Shown: positions 55,344 to 64,000 of the stretch, piece by piece
Layout of the letters: every line of letters starts with the position of its first letter
How positions within the stretch are numbered: the first letter of the stretch is position 1
Assembly (NCBI GenBank): GCA_030248225.1
Contig: JASANE010028245.1
Coordinates: 1 to 64,000, forward strand
DNA from: Trileptium ribeirensis
Taxonomy: Eukaryota > Nematoda > Enoplea > Enoplida > Thoracostomopsidae
Reading direction: 5' to 3'
Length of the DNA: 64,000 nt
Program-made: the position numbers and the translations under genes
The notes under the pieces: model-generated
What the model was told of the DNA's origin: nothing
Databases searched by the model: none
Seen by the model: only the letters and a program-made list of their open reading frames with translations

Positions 55344-56343
55344 TATTATGTCATTTTTCTTACTTAACAGTTGTGAACTGTTTGTAGACGAATATAATTT
55401 CCTTTTTGTCATGTATTTAGTCATAAATGTGTTATAACCACAGAACCTTGCAAATTTGCCGTAATTTTTTGTGAAAACCTGCATGTAAAACAAGCAGTAA
55501 AAGCGTATGTGGAGCTCGATTGCTGTTCTATTTCAGCACACGACAATAATTTGGATAGTTGCGCTGAGTTGGCTACTATAGATGGGTTGCTGAAATTAAT
55601 AGCGTTTGGTGTTTACCTTGCGCTATGTAGTTCTTGTAGAACCTAGCAATTTGGGAGTTAGAAATTTTGAAAATTAGTTTGTAAAAAATGTAGAAAATTA
55701 GTTTTACGACGTAAAAAATGTAGAAAATTAGTTTTACGACGTAGGCTAAAAGTGAAAAAATGTATAGGTTTGCACTGTTGAGCCGTTTATAAAGGTTTCC
55801 CGTATATAACAATTTTGGCTGTGGTACAACTATTACTTGTGCCAACGTTTACGAACGATTTACTGGCTGCGACTCCAAAATTTTGAGTAGACATCTGTAG
55901 TATTACAGAAGTTACTTACGACACCGTTTATTATTATAAATGGCGAGTCAGGTTTTGACGATTGTACTTTGTTTTTGACATTTCCCAGCCTTAGCATCAT
56001 ACGCGGTGTCACAGAGTAGCAATATACAGTAGCTAATGCAATGTATCCAGCTAACTATTATTGGATATAATTCTTTGTTCTTATGCGTATCTTAGTGTGC
56101 CCTTATCTTGTGGTCTTCCAATGAACGTTCAAAATGGACATGCGTTGCGAGACTATGGATAAATTCCACTATGTCATTCGGCTGTATATGCTTACTTCCA
56201 AATTAACGATTATGATGACGAAAATTGATTATTATGGAGTTTATCTATTGCTAAAAATGATATATATTTTCATCTTACCTTTACTATATATAATAATAGT
56301 GAGTTGCTGAGTTTCGAACAACCAGTACTCGATTGGTTTCACA

Positions 56344-56680
56344 GTGTATGCTTTCCACGCCGGCAGGCCAGGTTTGAAACTCTCCTCTGCCAGATTTGAT
56401 GATATCTCTGAAACTCGTTTCACAGTGTATTATGCTTTCCACGCCGCCAGGCCAGGTTTGAAACTCTCCTCTGCCAGATTTGATGTTATCTTTGAAACTC
56501 GTTTCACAGTGTATTATGCTTTCCACGCCGGCAGGCCAAGTTCGAAACTCTCCTCTGCCAGATTTGATGTTATCATTGAAACTCGTTTCACAGTGTATTA
56601 TGCTTTCCACGCCCTCAGGCCAGGTTTGAAACTCTCCTCTGCCAGATTTGATGATATCTTTGAAACTCGTTTCATTCCGT
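56344..56680. repeat. Tandem repeat, 4 x 84 bp
   Basis: Units contain ATGCTTTCCACGCCGGCAGG and CTCCTCTGCCAGATTTGATG. The 84-bp period is a multiple of three, so both strands show repeated open frames. Their periodicity, not coding, explains the openness. Confidence 0.9.
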
Positions 56681-57619
56681 GAATGTTTGCCTTATATTTG
56701 AGCATTAAAAATCCTATTTTTAAACTTTATGAATCGAGAACATAATATACTGCATTGACACATTTCACTAAAGAAAACAATACTTATTCTGGATGATTGG
56801 AAATTTCTGTCTAAGATTACTTTTCTGAAGACCAGCTTGTTCGCATTTACACCTATATGTTCATATTTACATCTGTATTTTGGCTGCTGACTGTTTAGCT
56901 ACCCAACTGATTTGATCCACCATATTGCATAACTTCGCCAATACGCGACGATCGTACAAATGTATGATTTTAAGTATATTAAAGGCAAAATGTACACAGT
57001 CAAACAGTATATTTATTGATAGGGTGATAGTATTGGTTCCACAGAATTTTCTAATAATACATATATTGAGCAATCTATAGTAGATTTCATGTAAGCACTT
57101 AGAGCGAGTTCACGTTGCGGTCGTTACGATCAGTAGCAAATCGATTTGTGGACACATTGCATTCTATTCGATGCGATAATATTTTGTGCCTACCGTTTTC
57201 TGAGTATACGCTCCTAGCGTAGATTGTTATGGTATTTCTTAATAGGAACGTTGCTTAAACAGTGTGCTCACTATGAAATTTCCTATATTTTTCAAAAGTG
57301 ATTGCCTGTTTCGATTCAAATAAAATTCTACAATCGCTATCGAATTTGATTAATTTGAATAATAGTATCAGTTTCGATTATCGCTGAACCAGTTAGAACC
57401 TATGGACTAAGAGACTGACAGGACACTTACTGTTACAAGGATACCTTAAGACAGTGACACTTTTTGTTGCATGCAAACTGTTGTTATATGAAAATCTTGA
57501 GCATAAATTCTGATAGGTATGTATATGTAGATTATCTTCCCCAGAGACGTACCAGAATGGTGAGGGCATAAGCATAAGTGTGCCATCGCACCGTTTACTG
57601 AATGTTTTTATACTATACA

Positions 57620-59480
57620 CCTAACTATAATTGGTGGTACACCTAACCGTGTTCAATAAATTATTTTGTACAAGGAAGTACGGGCGAGCAGAGAATTTAC
57701 ATTTAAGTTGATCAAATTACACACCTAACTATAATCGATTATACACCTAACCGTGTTCAACAAATTATTTTGTTCAAGGAAGTACGGGCGAGCAGAGAAT
57801 TTACATTTAAGTTGATTAAACTACATACCTAACTATAATCGATTATACACCTAACCATGTTCGATAAATTATTTTGTACAAGGAAGTACGGGAGAGCAGA
57901 GAATTTACATTTAAGTTGATCAAACTACACACCTAACTATAATCGATTATACACCTAACCGTGTTCAATAAATTATTTTGTACAAGGAAGTAAGGGCGTG
58001 CAGAGAATTTACATTTAAGTAGATCAAATTACACACCTAACTACAATCGATTATACACCTAGCCATGTTCAAAAAATTATTTTGTACAAGGAAGTACGGG
58101 CGAGCAGAGAATTTACATTTAAGTTGATCAAATTACACACCTAACTATAATCGATTATACACCTAACCGTGTTCAATAAATTATTTTGTACAAAGAAGTA
58201 CGGGCGAGCAGAGAACTTACATTTAAGTTGATCAAATTAGACACTTAACTATAATCGATTATACACCTAACCGTGTTCAATAAATTATTTTGTACAAGGA
58301 AATACGGGCGAGCAGAGAATTTACATTTAAGTTGGTCAAATTACATACCTAACTATAATCGATTATACACCTAACCATGTTCAATAAATTATTTTGTACA
58401 AGGAAGTACGGGCGAGCAGAGAATTTACATTTATGATCAAATTACACACCTAACTATAATCGATTATACACCTAACCGTGTTCAATAAATTATTTTGTAC
58501 AAGGAAGTACGGGTGAGCTGAGAATTTACATTTAAGTTGAACAAATTACACACCTAACTATAATCGATTATACACCTAACCGTGTTCAATAAATTATTTT
58601 GTACAAGGAAGTACGGACGAGCAGAGAATTTACATTTAAGTTGATCAAATTACACACCTAACTATAATCGATTATACACCTAACCGTGTTCTATAAATTA
58701 CTTTGTACAAAGAAGTACGGGCGAGCAGGGAATTTAGATTTAAGATGATCAAATTACACACCTAACTATAATCGATTATACACCTAACCGTGTTCAATAA
58801 ATTATTTTGCACAAGGAAGTACGGGTGAGCTGAGAATTTACATTTAAGTTGAACAAATTACACACCTAACTATAATCGATTATACACCTAACCGTGTTCA
58901 ATAAATTATTTTGTACAAGGAAGTACGGACGAGCAGAGAATTTACATTTAAGTTGATCAAATTACACACCTAACTATAATCGATTATACACCTAACCGTG
59001 TTCTATAAATTACTTTGTACAAAGAAGTACGGGCGAGCAGGGAATTTAGATTTAAGATGATCAAATTACACACCTAACTATAATCGATTATACACCTAAC
59101 CGTGTTCAATAAATTATTTTGCACAAGGAAGTACGGGTGAGCTGAGAATTTACATTTAAGTTGATCAAATTACACACCTAACTATAATCGATTATAAACC
59201 TAACCTTGTTCAATAAATTATTTTGTACAAGGAAGTACGGGCGAGCAGAGAATTTACATTTAAGTTGATCAAATTACGCACCTAACTATAATCGATTATA
59301 CACCTAACCGTGTTCTATAAATTACTTTGTACAAAGAAATACGGGCGAGCAGAGAATTTACATTTAAGATGATCAAATTACACACCTAACTATAATCGAT
59401 TATACACCTAACCATGTTCAATAAATTATTTTGTACAAGGAAGTACGGGCGAGCACAGAATTTACATTTAAGCTGACCAA
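57620..59480. repeat. Tandem array, about 18 x 104 bp, partly three-unit higher order
   Basis: Units share ACACCTAACTATAATCGATT, ATACACCTAACCGTGTTC and AATTATTTTGTACAAGGAAG. Between about 58496 and 59115 a group of three diverged units (marked by GGGTGAGCTGAGAATT and by ATTACTTTGTACAAAGAAG) is repeated as a block of about 311 bp. The array is less homogeneous than those in the channel introns. Confidence 0.93.
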
Positions 59481-62400
59481 ATTCTGGATTTACATCTGTG
59501 GGGCCATGTTTATTGTATTTAGTTTTGAGAGGGGCCTAAATTCAGGCTTTGCATTACAATCTGCTAAATTTGGAGATTTAAGATTTGATATACGCCAAAT
59601 ACTTACAATTCGAACCACTGGGTTGATGAGGTACGGCTTGGAGGCCCCTTATGTACTCCCGTGCAAAGAAAACTGTATAAGACAAGATTATGCCATTTCT
59701 ACCTGTGTAAATTCTGATGAAAACCCTTGTTGAATGCACTGTTGGTGCAAGTTATAAGAATATTTGATATTGTGGTGGAAGAAAAACAATGGCGGTGCAA
59801 ATCGGTTCTAGTCGGTTTCCTCTAAAGCATAATTAGTTTTCTTCAATCAACAGTTATTAAGTTAAAAGCTTATTTAGCACATATACAACTAGCGATACTA
59901 AGCCTTGCTCGAACGCAAGCTGCTGTCATTGCAATACCTTAGAACCCCGATCAACCACCGTCAGCTATAAGGTAGTTTGTCGACAAAACATTGAGCTATT
60001 GCGTTATCTCACAATATCCATTTCTCATATTTAAAACAAGTTTTGTTGACGCAATTGTGTAACAAATAAGCTGCTGTCTGGAAAACTGGGTTATTTGCAA
60101 GTCATTTTCCTTAATGTTTCATAAATTTTTTAAGTGCCGAGATAAATGAGGTTATGAGAAATGTTCGGGGCAGTCCAGCATTGGACCATTAATATTGTCG
60201 TGACGATATACGAACACTAAAAATTAAGCATAAAAATGTTGCTTTTACAGTCGAAAATATTGTTCAATATTCCCATATCGCGGCAGCTATGATTGATTTT
60301 TATACTTTAGTTCGTACGACAAAAGTTTTTAATATTCGCCATTCTAGTTGCAGTCCAGTGAAATAGCATGAAAACAAATTTCGGAATACGAAGTGAACTT
60401 ATGGACTCGTGACGCATGGCCCACATAAAGCACAGTATATAAAAAATTTGTGCCTTAATTTATTGAATTGTCAGTGTCGGAAAATTGTATTCCCAACCAC
60501 CGTTGGGCGTTCACTGCATAAATCAAAGAAAATCAATTTTGTACCAAATAAACATTCTTATAGAAAGGCATAATCCATTATGTTATTTTATCGCAAAGAT
60601 GTGGTCATAAGTTACTATATATTGAGCTATGTAATTTATTGCGTCTTTTAAGCTACTATGTATATTGTTACATATTATATATACCCACAAGTAGGTAGAA
60701 TTTTGCCGACATTGACATAATAGCTTTCATCTCCGAATTTTATAATTAATCTTTACCGCAAGGTTACCACTACTTTGTTATATTCTCCAATTGTTTTCTT
60801 TAATACCTACTGGATATAAAGCATACTTATTGCGTTCGGTGTCTATAGGCAATCAAAAGCAACGGAATCTATAAGGCGCATAGTAAATAAAACCCAGGGT
60901 GCATGTTGAAAATATCTTTTGGTTCCAGCCCCCAAAGCTTACCAGCAATTTTTGCTAAACAACCCGCATTCCGATAGCCGATTACATTTATCAAGGAGAA
61001 TTAATGAGCAGCGCAACATCTCCACAAGCATTAAAATCCAACAATTTTTACGGTAGTTGGAAATTTGCCGACCTCGGTACTTAGTATATATCCTGGATAT
61101 GTGCGTGATTTTTATAATATATTTAAGTTGACACAAAACAAAGTTCAAATTTTATAATTTCAAAAGTTACTTAAGACAAAAAGTTATTTAAAAATTTTAC
61201 CGCTGAATACTAATTTACCTATCCTGCGCAAGGTGAGCTTTGTCGTGTTACCAGATAATAAGATATTAACATATTTTTAAATATTTTTACCATGCCAAGC
61301 TACAATATTTGCTCTGCAAGGATTTTGAGTATTTTGTATTGTTAAATCCTAGAGGGCATAAGTTTTCCTTATGTACTTTTATTTTGATAAAAAATAACTC
61401 GCATACATAAGATTTAAATCATGAAACAGCCAATCCAAATTTATTTTACCTGAACGAGACATCTGTTATCAAATTTTGTTTTTAATAACGATACATCAGT
61501 TGTTCAATGATTAAATTTGGTCGGCTAAGATGGATCATCATGAGCTTATTCTGAGCCTTTAATGGTTGCCGTTGTTGTCGTCATGTTTTATAGCTTGTAC
61601 AGTTTTGTAGTCGCTTGCTCGTTTGCTGGTTGTTTAATTTCGTTCGGCCTTCGTTGTTGAAAAATACCGTAAGAACTACGATCAATAATAAAAATAATAA
61701 TAATAATGATTAAATTTGCGCACAAACAATTTTTGTACGGTGGCTTTCAAGGTTGTTCGCTGGACGCAAGTGCAGCCGGAACTTTAAGGCGTTTCTTATT
61801 CTAGCGATGCTTTTAATTTTCATTTGAACGTTTTTGTTAAAGCATGGTCGTTTGTTTACGGATAATGTTTTGGTATGAAACTTTGACAACATTACACGTT
61901 TTTCGCCAGTTCGAATAACCCGATTTTATCGAGGAAGTTAATAAAACTAAATTTTTGAGTGTTTTGTTAATAAAAATGCAATGTGTTGACCAATGTTAAT
62001 ACATGTGTGCAGCGATATGGTAAAAATGAAAGCCGACAATGTCTGTATAGGATTGATGTAAAGATTGAATTATGTGTATAATAAAGAAGTTACTGATTGT
62101 CTAAAGTTTGTAAACTTCACGCTCACTGTGCGAAAATTGGATACTTGCTGTGCGCACTCAACGTGGGAGAGATCCCATGAAATATTTTATAAACAGTGAT
62201 ACAAATAAAGTTTACACTAGTGATATGGTTTTGCGAGATGTTTCCGCGTAATCCAGGCAATTATTTGTCTTTTTTTTGTTGCCGTGTAGGTGCGAGTGTG
62301 ATTTTAGTCACTACGTTATGCCTACTGAAATTTATTAAGGTTGCAACATTTCACGCCTCTATGGGAAACGCCGAACGTAATTTACGCTCCCCACAATATA

Positions 62401-64000
62401 ATGCAGGACACCTTGATTCAGCACGCCCATAGTTTTCGGTGTTCAATTTCCGGTGGACATGTTTTTTTTCATTTTGAGTAGTTGTTTTCTCCAAATATAT
62501 GTGCTCGTGACGTGTAGTTTTTTCGTTTTTTCTTTGTAATTAGATGTTACAAAAAGATATTATCAAATTCATTGTGAACAAGTGGTATATCGGCGCGAAT
62601 GAAATACTTCGTCGAGAGAAATTAATTCAAGCAGAGCCCAAAATTTTGATAAAGAACCCCTGATTAGGGTCATGTGAACTAAAGATATCAAAATCACAGG
62701 CCGATCGCTTCTCTATGTCGAAGAAGCGAACAATAAACTGTTTTTCTCTGTTTACGAAGTATTTACTATTTTTTTAAAAATTATTAAATCTAACACAGGC
62801 AGGCTCACTGATATAGCGTAATCTGTTGAGTGACACCATATAAATTTTACCATATGGTTAAACTAAATATTGTTAAAACATTGAGAAACGTTTCAATAAT
62901 TGCGGAAACCTAACAGGTCAAAGAATCATCTCGTTGTGAATATTACCCATAATCTTCTTGAAACACTATTGAGCAGATTTTTGTTCCCGACATTGCTATC
63001 GTGGGCAATCTAAATTTGAATAACGTAAACCATGCCTATATATTTGTGTCATCAATAAATGCCTGTATAACATTGCCGGCCATATCATTGCCACATAGAA
63101 AATGGTGAAGTCCACAAACAAATTTTGTTAATGGATAATAGCTGCAGCGCTGCACGCTAGTCATAAATGAAGCGGCACTCAAAAGTGATGGACAGTGGTA
63201 GGGGAATATTGCGGATAGAGACGTCTTTTGGTCGAAATTTGGCGGGGACCTCTCTTTTCTGCCGTCACTGTATTAGTAACATTTATCTTTGAAGTCATTA
63301 AAGTTGTGACCACAATAAGGGAGTTACTAGTTAATTTGCAAAATATATTTTTATTAATTTAATCAATGGTGAAATGCATAAATATTTTTGATAATTATTT
63401 TATCTATTTTGGGTTTCAAAATATTTCACGTCTTATGCTACTGATATTTTTTGAGTATTTCTAAAAATTTGTGTGAATATTTATTGATTTTGGGTAATTA
63501 TTATAGCACATAATGCTTTATTTACGTCAAAAGGGACCCCAATATAGATGTTTTGTCGCCCCTGAGTGTCCCTGCCGCCAACCATTGTATTATGTCTTGG
63601 ACATCATGGTGTTTCTCATGGTATGTTAAGATAATATTATAGTGTAGAGTCGATAATAGTATGGCGTAGACTACACCTTAAAATTTATATGCTGTCTGCT
63701 ACACCATGCTATTGTTTATACACCTTTTATATAATGTGTTTGTGGATAGTGTCAGTGACACCGTCAGTAATAAACAATAGGTAGATTCAACCACAATAGT
63801 TAAGTTGATGTTTTTCCATACACCATCCTTTTCATTATATAGTGTTTGTATACACCGTATGCCACTGGATGCCACGGTCTAGACCGTTGTGCACAAAGCG
63901 TTTCTGGAAGTTGTTTATAACGTAAAAATGTCGCATATATTTGCATCAAAAACTCTCATTAAATACTAACAGTTTGGGGCGTCGGTGGGAAGTAACACAT
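59481..64000. other. No gene or repeat recognised with confidence
   Basis: AT-rich sequence with only short, unconvincing open frames on both strands. Near 63.59-63.94 kb, gtgt/acac phrases and TTATAACGTAAAAATGTCGC resemble the Harbinger-like MITE, possibly a degraded third copy. A poly-AT stretch lies near 61690. Confidence 0.45.

Larger units (their letters stand above)
52711..56343. other. Intergenic, two MITE-family copies, no gene recognised
   Basis: Only the MITE-family copies at 54043 and about 55128 and a small 30-bp duplication near 55680-55745 are recognised. VWA8 5' exons or a third gene were not found here. Confidence 0.5.

Noticed and set aside
56284..56682. Repeated open frames on both strands
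   Set aside because: Explained by a four-copy 84-bp tandem repeat. There is no start context or splice structure.
62196..62432. 78-codon + strand frame near the right end
   Set aside because: No recognisable family, no splice or poly(A) context, and a length expected by chance.
1..64000. CRISPR arrays, bacterial operons, tRNA or rRNA genes
   Set aside because: The tandem arrays lack spacer-like unique segments between short repeats, the genes are spliced, and no cloverleaf or rRNA core sequence was recognised.

Overview
This is a eukaryotic window, almost certainly from an invertebrate animal. Genes are split into small exons by GT-AG introns of about 0.05 to 4.8 kb. Base composition is AT-rich, there is no operon structure, and introns and intergenic DNA are packed with minisatellites, short inverted-repeat transposons and decayed DNA transposons. 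The families found (a DEG/ENaC sodium channel, VWA8, thioredoxin) fit Metazoa. The sequence does not fix the phylum. All identifications rest on motif reading and recall of the families; no search was run.

Left part (about 1.2-22.2 kb, + strand): the 3' portion of a DEG/ENaC channel gene. Nine exon segments were found; eight of the nine have confident boundaries. Exons from 4142 onward join in consistent phase into 1,060 codons including the stop. They cover the GTCY motif, the cysteine-rich extracellular domain, the pore/TM2 segment with a G-C-S filter motif, and an exceptionally long cytoplasmic tail of about 745 residues. That tail carries YxN tyrosine motifs and PxxPxR motifs. One tail intron starts with GC instead of GT. 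TM1 and the N-terminus lie before the window. Introns hold a 98-bp satellite (7.4-10.1 kb), other arrays and a Tc1-like relic.

Middle part (25.6-43.1 kb, - strand, convergent with the channel): nine phase-consistent exons of VWA8, a dynein-like AAA+ protein with a von Willebrand A domain. They run from the Walker B region of the first AAA module to the Walker B region of the second. The 5' exons were not found. The remaining 3' two-thirds is also absent from the gap before the channel gene. The first 101 bp of one VWA8 exon, with its 3' splice site, has been amplified into seven extra tandem copies (38.25-39.55 kb). A 54-bp minisatellite of about 20 units fills another intron.

Right part (43-64 kb): a three-level transposon nest. 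A hAT-type element with an exact 8-bp target duplication contains a TAA-flanked inverted-repeat element, which contains a third inverted-repeat element. Beyond it are two exons of a thioredoxin gene on the - strand (active site WCGAC rather than WCGPC), a decayed piggyBac transposase, more MITEs, a 104-bp tandem array (57.6-59.5 kb), and a terminal 4.5 kb where nothing is recognised.

The genes share no evident pathway. The strongest leads are the long signalling-like channel tail with its GC-AG intron, and the decoy-exon array inside VWA8.
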